This document shows positions 42,291 to 51,407 of a stretch of 64,000 bases of DNA, one piece after another. The stretch comes from Nocardiopsis listeri NBRC 13360 (GTDB lineage: Bacteria; Actinomycetota; Actinomycetes; Streptosporangiales; Streptosporangiaceae). Each line of letters opens with the position of its first letter. Within the stretch, counting starts at the first letter, position 1. The notes beneath the pieces are model-generated. The model saw nothing but the letters and a program-made list of their open reading frames with translations. It made no database searches and had not been told where the DNA came from. Position numbers and translations under genes: made by a program. The stretch covers positions 1 to 64,000 of the forward strand of contig NZ_BCSH01000047.1 in the NCBI RefSeq assembly GCF_001570765.1, written 5' to 3'.

Positions 42291-42788
42291 TCAGCCCGAG
42301 GACCGGTGGCGTGGGCTGTCCTGTTCCGGAGAGGGGGTGGGTCGCGGCGTGGTGGTGGGTCTCTCGTGCGCCGCCCGGTACCCGGCCCGGTAGACGGCCG
42401 TGGCGCCGCTCTCACGGGTGGCGGACGGCCAGCCGGCGGTGAGGACGAAGACGATCAGGATGTCGATGGCGATCACGATCGCCGACCACAACGGCATGGC
42501 GATGAGGAAGACCAGTTGGGCGAGCGCGTTCATCGAGGCCAGGAAGGTACCGAGGACCCGCGCCCAGGTGCGCCCGGTGAGCACCGCCGCACCGGCGACG
42601 ACCATCAGCACGCCCCAGACACCGAACAGCAGGCCCCAACCCTCGTACCCCAGCACCAACAGCCGTGACTCGGGGGCCAAGAAGAAGTCGGGAGTGAGGA
42701 GAGCGGTGAGCCCCTGGATGACGTTGACGGCACCGATGACCATGAGCAGGACGCAGACGAAGTATCGCCAACCGTTGGCTGCGCGCAT
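42291..42788 (-). CDS. DUF7144-type membrane protein
   Basis: A 165-residue protein with four transmembrane helices (about 7-29, 48-70, 76-93, 97-120) and a cytoplasmic Pro/Thr/Arg-rich tail. The GWRYFVCVLLMVIGAVNVIQGLTALL opening and GWGLLFGVWGVLMVVAGAAVL are typical of this actinomycete family of unknown function. ATG after AAGGAG. Monocistronic, with a clear terminator. Confidence 0.82.
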   Translation of the reverse strand: MRAANGWRYFVCVLLMVIGAVNVIQGLTALLTPDFFLAPESRLLVLGYEGWGLLFGVWGVLMVVAGAAVLTGRTWARVLGTFLASMNALAQLVFLIAMPLWSAIVIAIDILIVFVLTAGWPSATRESGATAVYRAGYRAAHERPTTTPRPTPSPEQDSPRHRSSG

Positions 42789-43000
42789 GTGGTGCTCCTT
42801 ACCGGTCGTCCGACGAGCCGCGGACGGGCCCGGTGGGGACGAAACCTCGGGTGTACAAGGGGCGAGCGGCTGCCTGGACCGCCCCTTCATCATGGGATAC
42901 GCGGCGTCACGGGGACGGAACCGGTTGCTCTGGATCGGGCAAAGCCCGGCGGATTCCTCCGAGGCGATAGTTCGTTCTTACGTAATGCCGTAGCCTTCGG

Positions 43001-43006
43001 TAGGCT
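43001..43006 (+). promoter_or_regulatory. -10 element of a probably leaderless gene
   Basis: TAGGCT ends 6 bases before the GTG at 43013, so transcription would begin at the start codon. The same hexamer and spacing precede the XRE gene start at 15784. The -35 (TTACGT) is weak. Confidence 0.5.
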
Positions 43007-43012
43007 GGGCGC

Positions 43013-43528
43013 GTGAGCGAGAGATCCACCGAGCAACGCCTCGCCGACCTGGAAGCCCGGGTCTTCGAACTGGAACAGCGTCCCGAGGACGCCACCGACC
43101 CGCGGGACGATCCCCCGGTCGCCCAGGCCCTCCGGGTGCTGGAGACCCTCAAGGAACATGGTCCCCAAGGCGGATCGGTGTTCTACGCGGGTCACCTCGA
43201 AACCAAGGAGGGCCCCGTCGAATGGCGGTACGGCCTCGGCGTCGACGAAATCGCCGAGCTCGACTGGGCTTCCCTCGCCTCCAACCTGGACTCCTTGGGC
43301 AACCCCGTCCGGCTCAACATCCTGCGGGCCGTGTGGTCGGGGATCTCCACCGTCGCCGCACTCAAGGAGCAGGAAGGGTTCGGCACCACCGGCCAGATCT
43401 ACCACCACGTCAACCAACTGGCCTCGGCCGGTTGGCTCACCACCCGCCGTCGCGGCCACTACGTCGTTCCCGGTGATCGACTGGTGCCGCTCCTGGTGAT
43501 CCTCGTCGCCGCCAAAGGCGTCCTCTGA
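43013..43528 (+). CDS. ArsR-like winged-helix regulator with N-terminal coiled coil
   Basis: A 171-residue regulator. Residues 5-25 (STEQRLADLEARVFELEQR) form a short coiled coil, and residues about 85-165 a winged helix (LASNLDSLGNPVRLNILRAVWSGISTVAALKE, then TGQIYHHVNQLASAGWL). The GTG start has no ribosome site and a -10-like TAGGCT six bases before it. No divergent partner of obvious function; it is preceded by the DUF7144 gene, transcribed away from it. Confidence 0.85.
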   Translation: MSERSTEQRLADLEARVFELEQRPEDATDPRDDPPVAQALRVLETLKEHGPQGGSVFYAGHLETKEGPVEWRYGLGVDEIAELDWASLASNLDSLGNPVRLNILRAVWSGISTVAALKEQEGFGTTGQIYHHVNQLASAGWLTTRRRGHYVVPGDRLVPLLVILVAAKGVL

Positions 43529-43989
43529 ACCCGATGGCGGCCGGTGACCGATGACCGACGACCGACGGCCGAGTGCGGGAGCGTGCCCGGCCTGACCGCC
43601 ATCGCCCCGGACGGGCCGCCCCTGGCCGGGGAGGCCGTGCGTCTGTCGGTGGCGGCGGTGACGGCCCGTCGCGGAGCTTCCACCGATGGCCCCTCGTTCC
43701 GTGGCGAATTCAGGGGAGAGAAACCTTCCCATGCCCTCTTTTCTGGAATGCCGGAAAAGGGGGATGTTTGTCCCTTTCGAGGATTGAATCCGGTCTGGAA
43801 TGACACCGTGAACGCAGGTGGTCGGGTGGTGTTGCGAGAAACTCCACGCGCCGTCTCCAGGTGGTCTACCGTGAAATCGGACCGGCCCGGAGAATTCCCT
43901 TTCCGGGTCGCAGGGATGTGTCCCGTGCCCTCTTTCGGGTGAGGGCCACGACTCCTCCACCCCGGACCCACGCCGCGAGGAACCCATTC
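43529..43989. other. 461-bp gap before the conservon
   Basis: No gene recognised. It holds a short run of GACCGAY heptamers at 43546-43566, a hairpin at 43734-43763, and presumably the conservon promoter. A GAATTCCCTTTCC-type tract at 43890 precedes cvnA by 100 bp. Confidence 0.45.
43734..43763 (+). terminator. Hairpin after the ArsR-like gene
   Basis: CCCTCTTTTCTGG (43734-43746) pairs with CCGGAAAAGGGGG (43751-43763) around AATG, with two mismatches or wobbles. It is 206 bp after the stop, so it could be a terminator or a leader element of the conservon mRNA. Confidence 0.4.
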
Positions 43990-45873
43990 ATGGCAGCACA
44001 CCTGTCCGACCGGAAACGCACTCATCCGCGCCCCGGCCAACAGGCTCTCGTCGCACTCCTGCTCGCCGCCGCGATCATCGCGCCGACCTGGTCGTGGGCG
44101 GTGATCGAGAGTCCGGTGGGGATCCGGACCACCGTCGGGCTCGCCGGGGGCCTGGTCGCGGCCCTCCTGTGCGCCGCGGTGGCAATGGCCGCCCATCAGG
44201 CGGCCGTGGCGCGCAACACCCGCGCCCACGCCACCCGGATCGGCGCCGGCGCCCGCACGCTGGAGGAGGAGACCGCGTGGGTGGTGGACGTGCTCCTGCC
44301 CGCACTCGCCCACGCCGTCCGTGAGGACCGCTCACCCCAGGACGTGCTGTCCGAACACCCCCGGCCCTCCCACCCCGCCGTCGATCGGCTCGCGCACGCC
44401 GTCACCGCGCGGATCGCCTCGGCCGAGAGCAGGTCGGCACAGGAACGCGGGGCCCGCACCGAGATCGAGGACCAGATCGCCGCCCTGGCCGACACCGGCA
44501 TCCCGCTCATGCGACTGCGCATCGACGAGGACCTGCCCACGGCGGAGGAGACCCTCCTACAGGAGCTCCCCGCCGTCCACCCGGCCGTCGCCCACCTGCG
44601 CGGACGTGTGCTCCAACGGATGTTGGCCGGTGACCGGCGCGCCGAGCGGGCGATGATCACGACCTCCGAGTGCGGGGCGCGCATCCAGGCCCACCTGACC
44701 ACGCTGCTCGCCCAGCTGCGAGAACTCCAGGAACGCTATGGGGACCGCGGCGACATCTTCGCGGACCTGCTGGAGGTCGACCACAACGTCTCCCGCACCG
44801 GACGCCTGGCCGATCGGGTGGTCACCCTCGCCAAGGGTCGATCCGGACGCCGATGGACCCGCCCCATCGTCATGGAGAGCATCCTGCGCGGGGCCATGGG
44901 CCGAGTCACCGCCTACCGCCGGGTCCGCCTCCACTACACCAGCAGCAGCATCGCCGTGGTCGGCTACGCGGCCGAGGGCGTGATGCAGGCGCTGGCCGAG
45001 CTCATGGACAACGCCGCGAACTTCTCCGCCTTGGGCACCGAGGTGCACGTCTACGCGGAGGAGGGCGACAACGGCGTCACCATCACGGTCGAGGACAGCG
45101 GCATGGGCCTGCGCCACCGTGAGAGGGCGGTGGCCGAGAGCCTGCTGACCGAACCCCGCGACCTGTCCACCGTGCCCTCGGGGCGCGTGGGGCTGGCAGT
45201 CGTCGGACGCCTGGCCGACCGGTACGGGCTGCGGGTGAGTCTGCGCCCCTCCGCCCGCGGCGGTATCGGCGTCGTCGTTCTCATCCCGCCGAACCTGCTG
45301 ACCGAGTCGCGGCGCTCTCGGCCCGTACCGCGCCTGAGCGAGACCGGGCCCGGGACCTCGATGCCCGCTCCGAACCGGCCGGCTCCGGCCCAGGCGCCCC
45401 CGGCCCGGCCGGTGACCGTCCGACCCGAGCCGGTCCGGTCCGCTCCCACGCGGCCCGCTCCCGTACCGCCGGAGCCCACCCACCCGGCTACCACCGGGCC
45501 CGTCCCGACCCACTCCGCGGCCGGCCCCCAACCCGGTACGGAACCGCCGCCCGTCCGTTCCACCCCCGAGGACTCCCGTCCGCCCCTGCCCCGACGCGAC
45601 GGCGCCCGCGCCTCCCAGACCCCGACCGGGAAGCGGTCCGGTCACAAGGACAAGGACGTCCCGAAAACCGAGAAGACCGACGAGCAGCACTTCGAACTGC
45701 CACAAAGGCACCGCGGACTCACCCTGGCCGAAGCGGTCCGGGAGAACCCCGAACAGCTCTACCCCGACCGGAACCGGAGCGGGAACCTCCCACGCGGCGG
45801 CCTGCCCACCCGCTTCTCCGCCTTTCGGGACGCCGGCACCGACGACGAACACCACCCCGATGACGGAGCCTGA
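43990..45873 (+). CDS. cvnA: Conservon sensor-kinase-like protein CvnA
   Basis: A 627-residue membrane protein, first gene of a conservon. Two transmembrane helices (about 18-39 and 48-71) are followed by a helical coiled segment and a GHKL ATPase domain (about 325-435; N box ALAELMDNAANFSALG, G1 VEDSGMGL). There is no canonical H-box histidine, as in other CvnA proteins. Residues about 450-560 are a long Pro/Arg/Ala-rich region of repeated RPxPV units and the end is charged. In Streptomyces CvnA works with CvnB-D as a membrane complex resembling eukaryotic G-protein-coupled signalling. Confidence 0.93.
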   Translation: MAAHLSDRKRTHPRPGQQALVALLLAAAIIAPTWSWAVIESPVGIRTTVGLAGGLVAALLCAAVAMAAHQAAVARNTRAHATRIGAGARTLEEETAWVVDVLLPALAHAVREDRSPQDVLSEHPRPSHPAVDRLAHAVTARIASAESRSAQERGARTEIEDQIAALADTGIPLMRLRIDEDLPTAEETLLQELPAVHPAVAHLRGRVLQRMLAGDRRAERAMITTSECGARIQAHLTTLLAQLRELQERYGDRGDIFADLLEVDHNVSRTGRLADRVVTLAKGRSGRRWTRPIVMESILRGAMGRVTAYRRVRLHYTSSSIAVVGYAAEGVMQALAELMDNAANFSALGTEVHVYAEEGDNGVTITVEDSGMGLRHRERAVAESLLTEPRDLSTVPSGRVGLAVVGRLADRYGLRVSLRPSARGGIGVVVLIPPNLLTESRRSRPVPRLSETGPGTSMPAPNRPAPAQAPPARPVTVRPEPVRSAPTRPAPVPPEPTHPATTGPVPTHSAAGPQPGTEPPPVRSTPEDSRPPLPRRDGARASQTPTGKRSGHKDKDVPKTEKTDEQHFELPQRHRGLTLAEAVRENPEQLYPDRNRSGNLPRGGLPTRFSAFRDAGTDDEHHPDDGA

Positions 45874-45974
45874 CCACGGCTCCCACCGCACACCACCGGC
45901 AGACAAGCGACCGAACAGGAACGGAGGGAGGGGCGCCGGGGCGCACGTCGTCCCGGGGCCGCCCCGACAACCCG

Positions 45975-46394
45975 ATGACCACGACCGACTCCAGTCTCGA
46001 CTGGATGCTGGAGAACCTGCGCAGCGGGACCACCGGCGTCCGCCACGTCCTGGTGCTCTCCCGGGACGGACTCAAGATGTGCCACACCCGAGAACTCGAC
46101 GTGGACCGGGCCGACCAACTCGCTGCGATCTCCGCAGGCATCCAGAGCCTGTCCCTGAGCGCCTCCGCCGAGTTCGGCGACGCCACCGGCGCTGGACAGG
46201 CCATGCTCGAGTACGGCGGCGGACTCCTGCTGATCGTCGGGGCCGGTGAGGGCGCCCACCTGGCCGTGGTCACCGGAACCGAGGCCGACGTCGGCGTGGT
46301 CGCTCGCCGGATGAACGAACTCGTCGACCAGATCGGCCACCACGTCGCCGTGCCCGCTCGTCGGAGGCCCTACGAGACGGGCCCGAGGCGATGA
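45975..46394 (+). CDS. cvnB: Conservon roadblock/LC7 protein CvnB
   Basis: A 139-residue roadblock/LC7 protein (LDWMLENLRSGTTGVRHVLVLSRDGL, then the long helix with LAAISAGIQSLS). Such proteins resemble MglB and are proposed to regulate the conservon GTPase. Stop codon overlaps the cvnC ATG (ATGA). A 101-bp gap separates it from cvnA. Confidence 0.94.
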   Translation: MTTTDSSLDWMLENLRSGTTGVRHVLVLSRDGLKMCHTRELDVDRADQLAAISAGIQSLSLSASAEFGDATGAGQAMLEYGGGLLLIVGAGEGAHLAVVTGTEADVGVVARRMNELVDQIGHHVAVPARRRPYETGPRR

Positions 46395-46753
46395 GCCCCG
46401 AACCCGCGGGCGAGGAGTCGCCGGACCGGCTGTACACGGTCACCGGTGGTCGCGGCGGCACCGACGAATCCTCCCTCGACTCCGTCGCGCTCATTGTCGC
46501 CGAGTCCGAACCCGCAGCCGACATGCAGTCCGAACACGCCGACATCCTGCGGTTGTGCCTGCGTCCGATCGCGGTGGTGGAGCTGTCCGCCGAGCTCGGG
46601 CTCCCCGTCAGCGTCGTCCGGATCCTCCTGGTCGACCTGCTCGACACTGGGGCGGTGACCGTCCGGCACCACGTCCCCTCCACCCCTCAGGAAGGGCCGA
46701 GGCACGACCCCGACACACTGAAGCAGGTGCTCCTTGCCCTCCAACGCCTCTGA
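46391..46753 (+). CDS. cvnC: Conservon DUF742 protein CvnC
   Basis: A 120-residue DUF742 protein. The C-terminal part (LRLCLRPIAVVELSAELGLPVSVVRILLVDLLDTGAVTV) forms the winged-helix-like core, ending DTLKQVLLALQRL. Proposed to link the sensor and GTPase. It overlaps both neighbours: 4 bp with cvnB, 20 bp with cvnD. Confidence 0.94.
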   Translation: MSPEPAGEESPDRLYTVTGGRGGTDESSLDSVALIVAESEPAADMQSEHADILRLCLRPIAVVELSAELGLPVSVVRILLVDLLDTGAVTVRHHVPSTPQEGPRHDPDTLKQVLLALQRL

Positions 46754-47360
46754 ACGGAACACACCCGCACCAGGCCGGACCCCCCTGGCCGCCACGATCG
46801 GCAACGCCCTCAAGATCGTGATCGTCGGGGGTTTCGGCGTGGGCAAGACGACCATGGTCGGAGCGGTCAGCGAAATGCGTCCGCTGAGCACCGAGGAGGT
46901 CATGACACAGGCCGGCGCCGAGATCGACGACCTGCGCGGGGTCCGCGACAAACGCACCACGACCGCCGCCTTCGACTTCGGTCGCATCACCGTCGACGCC
47001 ACCCGGGTCCTCTACCTGTTCGGCGCGCCCGGACAGAAGCGCTTCTGGTTCCTATGGGAGCAGTTGTTCATCGGCAGCCTCGGCGCGGTCGTCCTCGTCG
47101 ACACCACGCGGGTGGAGGACTCCTGGTACGCGATCGACCGGCTCGAACACCACGGCACGCCGTTCATCGTCGCGGTCAACCGCTTCGGCCCCGGCCCCGA
47201 CCTGGAACGGGTGCGCGGCGCCCTGGACCTGTCCAACGACGTGCCCTTGCTGGAATGCGACGCCCGCCGCCGTGAGTCCGGCCGCGACGTCCTCATCACC
47301 CTCGTCCACCACCTGGCCTCGATGGAGCGGGCCCGGTCCGTCCTGAAGGAGACGCCGTGA
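46734..47360 (+). CDS. cvnD: Conservon small GTPase CvnD
   Basis: A 208-residue Ras-like GTPase. P-loop GGFGVGKTTMVG (about residue 32), effector-type Thr region, switch II LFGAPGQKRFWF and a guanine motif altered to NRFG instead of NKxD. The start is TTG within the cvnC 3' end, a 20-bp overlap, with translation probably coupled. Its stop overlaps the P450 GTG by 4 bp. In this family it interacts with CvnA-C and may control developmental or secondary-metabolic output. Confidence 0.94.
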   Translation: MPSNASERNTPAPGRTPLAATIGNALKIVIVGGFGVGKTTMVGAVSEMRPLSTEEVMTQAGAEIDDLRGVRDKRTTTAAFDFGRITVDATRVLYLFGAPGQKRFWFLWEQLFIGSLGAVVLVDTTRVEDSWYAIDRLEHHGTPFIVAVNRFGPGPDLERVRGALDLSNDVPLLECDARRRESGRDVLITLVHHLASMERARSVLKETP

Positions 47361-48634
47361 ACGACAGCGCGGGGATCCGGACCAACGTCACCACGGCGAC
47401 GGGTTCCGTGCCCCATTCACCCGACCACGCCCACGCCATGCGCTTCTACGGGCCCGACATCGCCCGTGACCCGGTCTCGCTCTACGAGGAGATGCGGCGT
47501 CGCTTCGGACCCGTCGCGCCCATCCTGCTGGACGGGGACGTGCCCGCGTGGTTCGTCCTGGGTTACCGGGAACTGCACCACGTGACCGGCCATCCTGAGT
47601 GGTTCGCCCGGGACTGTCGTCGCTGGAACCAGTGGGACCGCGTCGGCGACGACTGGCCCTTGCTGCCCTACGTGATGTGGACCCCGTCGGTGATGTTCGC
47701 CGAGGGCGCCGATCACCGACGGCGCGCGGGGGCCATCGGCGACGCGTTGGACGCCGTGGACCGGGCCGACCTGCACACCCTGTGCAACCAGGTCGCCGAT
47801 GGGCTCATCGACCGCTTCGCCGGAGACGGCGAGGCCGACCTGGTCAGCCAGTACGCCCACCAGATTCCGGCCGGGGTGATCGCCCGCCTGTACGGCATCC
47901 CCGCGCGGGAGGTGCCCGACATGGTGCGGGACAACCTGATCTCCCTGGACGTCACCGCGGACGCGGCCGGGGCGCACCAGCGACTCCAGGAACGGATGCG
48001 GCGGCTCGTCACCCAGCGGCGCGCGCATCCGCGCAAGGACGTCCCGTCCCGGTTGCTGACCCACCCGGCGGGGCTCACCGACGACGAGGTCTTCATGGAC
48101 CTGCTCGTGATCATGTCGGCCGCGCAGGCGCCCACCGGCAACTGGATCGGCAACACGCTGCGGCTGATGCTCCTGGACGACGACTTCTCCCTGACCTTGC
48201 AGGGCGGGCGCAGCAGCGCCGACGAGGCGCTCAACGAGGTGCTGTGGAAGAACACCCCCACGCAGAACTTCATCGGCCGTTGGGCGGTACAGGCCTGTGA
48301 CCTGGGTGGCCGTCGGATCCAGCGGGGCGATCTGTTGGTGATGGGGATGGCCGCCGCCAACGCCGACCCCCGGCTCAACACCGGGGACCTGAGCATCCAC
48401 GTCTCCAACCGGGCTCAGATGTCGTTCGGGCACGGCGAACACGGCTGCCCGTTCCCCGCGCCCAGGGTCGCGGAGGTCATCGCCCGCACCGCGGTGGAGG
48501 CCCTCCTGGACCGGCTGCCGGACGTGCGCATGGCGGTGCCGCCCGAACAGCTGCGCTGGCGGCCCTCGGTGTGGATGCGCGGCCTGTACGACCTGCCGGC
48601 CCGGTTCAGTCCCATCATCGGGTCCGGCCGCTGA
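47357..48634 (+). CDS. cvnE: Conservon cytochrome P450, CYP157-like (CvnE)
   Basis: A 425-residue P450 coupled to cvnD by a GTGA overlap with AAGGAGACG as ribosome site. The haem loop FGHGEHGCPFPAP supplies the thiolate Cys364. The K-helix ExxR that nearly all P450s share reads E294-V-L-W297, so the arginine is missing. This is the known hallmark of family CYP157, which sits in Streptomyces conservons. The I-helix is also unusual (AAQAPTGNW in place of AGxxT). Its substrate and redox partner are unknown; it may be a signalling output or sensor rather than a metabolic enzyme. Confidence 0.92.
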   Translation: MNDSAGIRTNVTTATGSVPHSPDHAHAMRFYGPDIARDPVSLYEEMRRRFGPVAPILLDGDVPAWFVLGYRELHHVTGHPEWFARDCRRWNQWDRVGDDWPLLPYVMWTPSVMFAEGADHRRRAGAIGDALDAVDRADLHTLCNQVADGLIDRFAGDGEADLVSQYAHQIPAGVIARLYGIPAREVPDMVRDNLISLDVTADAAGAHQRLQERMRRLVTQRRAHPRKDVPSRLLTHPAGLTDDEVFMDLLVIMSAAQAPTGNWIGNTLRLMLLDDDFSLTLQGGRSSADEALNEVLWKNTPTQNFIGRWAVQACDLGGRRIQRGDLLVMGMAAANADPRLNTGDLSIHVSNRAQMSFGHGEHGCPFPAPRVAEVIARTAVEALLDRLPDVRMAVPPEQLRWRPSVWMRGLYDLPARFSPIIGSGR

Positions 48635-48643
48635 TCCGGCCGG

Positions 48644-48673
48644 CCCGGGACGGGGAGCGTCCCCCGCCCCGGG
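48644..48673. terminator. Terminator between the two P450 genes
   Basis: CCCGGGACGGGG (48644-48655) pairs with CCCCGCCCCGGG (48662-48673) with one mismatch and a 6-nt loop, between convergent genes. Confidence 0.65.
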
Positions 48674-48680
48674 TACGCGG

Positions 48681-49922
48681 TCAGCCGCCCTGACGTGGCG
48701 AGGGCACCCCCACCGGGGTGAACTCCAACGGCAGGTCTCGCAGGCCGCGGGTGAACAGCCCTTCTTCCGCCGGTTCGGCGCCCGGGGCCAGGTGAACGTC
48801 GGGCATCGCGTCCAGCAGGTCGTTCACCCCGACCCGCACCTCCGCCTCGGCCAACAGCGCCCCGACGCAGAAGTGTCGGCCCAGGGCGAAGGACAGGTGT
48901 TCGGCCGCCGCCGAGAAGGACGTGGCGTCGGCGAGCTCGGCGCGGAACACGTCGAAGGTGTCGGGGTCGGCGAACCGGTCCGGGTCGCGGTTGGCCGCAC
49001 CGATCAGGCAGGTGACCGTGGACCCGGCGGGCACGGTGGCGCCGCCGATCTCCACGTCCTCGGCGGGTTGGCGCATGATCATCTGCACCGGTGGGGTGTA
49101 GCGCAGGGACTCGGCGAAGGCCCTCGGGATCAACGACCGGTCCTGGCGCACCGCGGCGAGCTGTTCGGGGTGCTCCAGCAGGTTCGCGAAGAGGCTCGCC
49201 AGCGCCTTGTCGGTGGTCTCGCCGCCGGCGGCCAGCAGCAGACTGCAGAACGCCTTGATCTCCTCGTCGGTCATCCGGGTGCCGTCCACCTCGGCCCGGC
49301 ACAGTCGCGACAGCAGGTCGTCGCCGGGTTCCTCGCGCCTGCGTTGGATGATCGGGATGAGGTGGTCGGCGAGTTCGTCGTGCGTGCGCAGCCCGGCCGC
49401 GGTCACCTCCGGGTCCTGGCTCAGGTTGCCGAGGAAGGCGATGATCGCGGTGTACCAGTCGTGGAAGCGGTCGTGGTCGTCCGGGTCCAGGCCGAGCATG
49501 TCCACGATGACGTTGATCGGGAACCGGGTCGCGTACTCCGACACCAGGTCCACCCGGCCGCGGTGGCGGAACCGGTCGATCAGCCTTCGGCTGTTGTGCT
49601 CGATCACCGGGAGGAAGCGTTCGCGCAGGTCCTTGCCGCGGAAGGCGGGGGCCACCAGGGCACGACGCACGGCGTGTTCACGGCCGTCCAGTTGCAAGAT
49701 GGTGCGCCCGTGCACGGGTTCCAGCTGCCAGGCGTAGTTCTCGGTGGAGAAGACATCGTTCTTGAACGCCCGCCGCACGTCCTCGTACCGGGAGACGACG
49801 TAGCTCCCGGTGGCCTCGTGCCACAGCAACGGCGCGTCCTCACGCATCGTCCGATAGGCCGCGTAGGGGTCGGCGGCGAACTCGGGGGAGAGCAGGTCCG
49901 GGACCTTGCGGGTTGTGGTCAC
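48681..49922 (-). CDS. Cytochrome P450 (canonical)
   Basis: A 413-residue soluble bacterial P450 with complete motifs: I-helix LLAAGGETTDK, K-helix ESLR, and haem loop FALGRHFCVGALLAEAE. The GTG start at 49922 has AGGAG 11 bases upstream; other GTGs upstream are worse. It is convergent with the conservon P450 and separated from it by a hairpin, so whether it belongs functionally to the conservon (several conservons carry a P450 pair) is open. Substrate unknown, no redoxin gene nearby. Confidence 0.94.
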   Translation of the reverse strand: MTTTRKVPDLLSPEFAADPYAAYRTMREDAPLLWHEATGSYVVSRYEDVRRAFKNDVFSTENYAWQLEPVHGRTILQLDGREHAVRRALVAPAFRGKDLRERFLPVIEHNSRRLIDRFRHRGRVDLVSEYATRFPINVIVDMLGLDPDDHDRFHDWYTAIIAFLGNLSQDPEVTAAGLRTHDELADHLIPIIQRRREEPGDDLLSRLCRAEVDGTRMTDEEIKAFCSLLLAAGGETTDKALASLFANLLEHPEQLAAVRQDRSLIPRAFAESLRYTPPVQMIMRQPAEDVEIGGATVPAGSTVTCLIGAANRDPDRFADPDTFDVFRAELADATSFSAAAEHLSFALGRHFCVGALLAEAEVRVGVNDLLDAMPDVHLAPGAEPAEEGLFTRGLRDLPLEFTPVGVPSPRQGG

Positions 49923-50093
49923 AACGATCACGCTCCTGGAGGTGGGCCGAGCGACCACAGTAGGTAGGAGCGTCGCGGTAGACCAGAGCCCAGCGCTATA
50001 TCCAGGCGAAATGCGTAATACGTCCGCCTTTGGAATGTCCGGAATGCGGGTGGACGTGCGGGATTCGGTTGGCCGAGAGGGTGACGCGTGGGA

Positions 50094-50501
50094 TCAGGCC
50101 TGCCCGGTCGCCTCCTCGGCGGCCTCCTGGGCGATCCTTTCGAACTGGGCTCCCATGGCCTCGGCCAGGGCGGTGGCCGCGGACAATGGGCGGACCATGA
50201 CGACGAGGTCGTCGATGAGGCCGTCCTCGTTCATGTGCAGGAAGTCGCAGCCGTTGATGTGGCGGTCGCCGACCTTGGCCTCGAACACCAGGGCGTGGTC
50301 CCGGCCGTCGGCGCCGCTGATCTCACGGACGTAGTGGAAGTCGCCGAAGACACGGTCGACCCCGCGCAGGATCGCGGCGGTGATGGAACGACCGGGATAG
50401 GGCTTGAAGGCGACGGGGCTGGTGAAGACCACGTCCTCGGCGAGCAGGGCGCGGATGGCTTCGTGATCGCCGGCCTCGACGGCCTTCCTGAAGGGATGCA
50501 T
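50094..50501 (-). CDS. SnoaL-like (NTF2-fold) protein
   Basis: A 135-residue cone-shaped NTF2-fold protein (FRKAVEAGDHEAIRALLAEDVVFTSP, then GRDHALVFEAKVGDRHINGCDFLHMNEDGLIDDLVVMVRP), the pattern of SnoaL-like isomerases/hydrolases of unknown substrate. ATG after GGAGCACC. Divergent from the enoyl-CoA hydratase gene. Confidence 0.85.
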   Translation of the reverse strand: MHPFRKAVEAGDHEAIRALLAEDVVFTSPVAFKPYPGRSITAAILRGVDRVFGDFHYVREISGADGRDHALVFEAKVGDRHINGCDFLHMNEDGLIDDLVVMVRPLSAATALAEAMGAQFERIAQEAAEEATGQA

Positions 50502-50633
50502 GGTGCTCCGATGGTCGAACGGACAGGTGCGTGGGAGGTTATCAACCGGGCCGGCGGCGGCCCGGTCGCGACCGCCCGGTAACCTCGTCGCCGTTCGCCC
50601 CCGACCGTCCCTGTCCAAGAGAAAGGCACTCCC

Positions 50634-51398
50634 ATGAGCGAGGAGCTGTCCGCGCGCGTCGACGGTCACGTCGGAGTACTGGAGATCCACCGACCCCCGC
50701 ACAACCACTTCTCCCTGGACGTGCTCACCGAGCTCGCCGACACCGCCGAGGAACTGGCGGCCGACGGGTGCCGGGCGTTGGTGCTGTGCTCCGAGGGCAA
50801 GAACTTCTGCGCGGGGGTGGACTTCGCCGCGGGTGGTGTCGGGGACGACCCGGTGACCACCCTCAGCGCGATCTACGGTCAGGGTCTGCGACTGTACTCG
50901 CTGCCCATCCCGATGATCGCCGCCGTCCAGGGCGCCGCGGTCGGTGGTGGGCTCGGGCTGGCCTGTTCGGCGGACTTCCGGGTGGCCTCACCCGGCACCC
51001 GATTCCACGCCAACTTCGGTCGGCTGGGCCTGCACCAGGGTTTCGGGCTGACCGTGTCGCTGCCGCGCATCGTGGGCGCACAGAAGGCCGCCGACATGTT
51101 CTACACCGCCCGTCGGATCCCGGGGGAGGAAGCGCACGCCATCGGCCTGGCCGACCACCTGGTCCAGGACGGAAAGGTCCGCGCGGGAGCCCTGGAGCAG
51201 GCCCACCGGATCGCCGCCTCGGCGCCGTTGGCGGTGCGCTCGATGAAGACCACCATGCGCGCGGACCTGCTGGCCGCCCTGCCCTTCGCGCTGGAGCGCG
51301 AGATCGTCGAGCAGACCCGTCTGATGTCCACGAAGGACAACGAGGTGGGTGTCACCGCGTCCCTGAACCGCACCGACCCCGTCTTCACGGGGCACTGA
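50634..51398 (+). CDS. Enoyl-CoA hydratase/isomerase family protein
   Basis: A 254-residue crotonase-fold protein. The oxyanion-hole motifs are KNFCAGVDF and QGAAVGGGLGLACSADFRVAS. The catalytic-Glu positions of E. coli FadB-like hydratases appear as GRLGLHQGFG, lacking a clear Glu at the first site, so it may not be a simple hydratase. Faces the acyl-CoA ligase gene tail to tail. Confidence 0.9.
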   Translation: MSEELSARVDGHVGVLEIHRPPHNHFSLDVLTELADTAEELAADGCRALVLCSEGKNFCAGVDFAAGGVGDDPVTTLSAIYGQGLRLYSLPIPMIAAVQGAAVGGGLGLACSADFRVASPGTRFHANFGRLGLHQGFGLTVSLPRIVGAQKAADMFYTARRIPGEEAHAIGLADHLVQDGKVRAGALEQAHRIAASAPLAVRSMKTTMRADLLAALPFALEREIVEQTRLMSTKDNEVGVTASLNRTDPVFTGH

Positions 51399-51407
51399 CC
51401 CGGTGGT

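Noticed and set aside
43546-43566. GACCGAY heptamer run as a regulatory array
   Set aside because: Only three short copies, easily produced by composition in high-GC DNA.
48681-49922. Naming the second P450 as part of the conservon
   Set aside because: It is convergent, separated by a terminator and has canonical motifs; adjacency alone is not enough.
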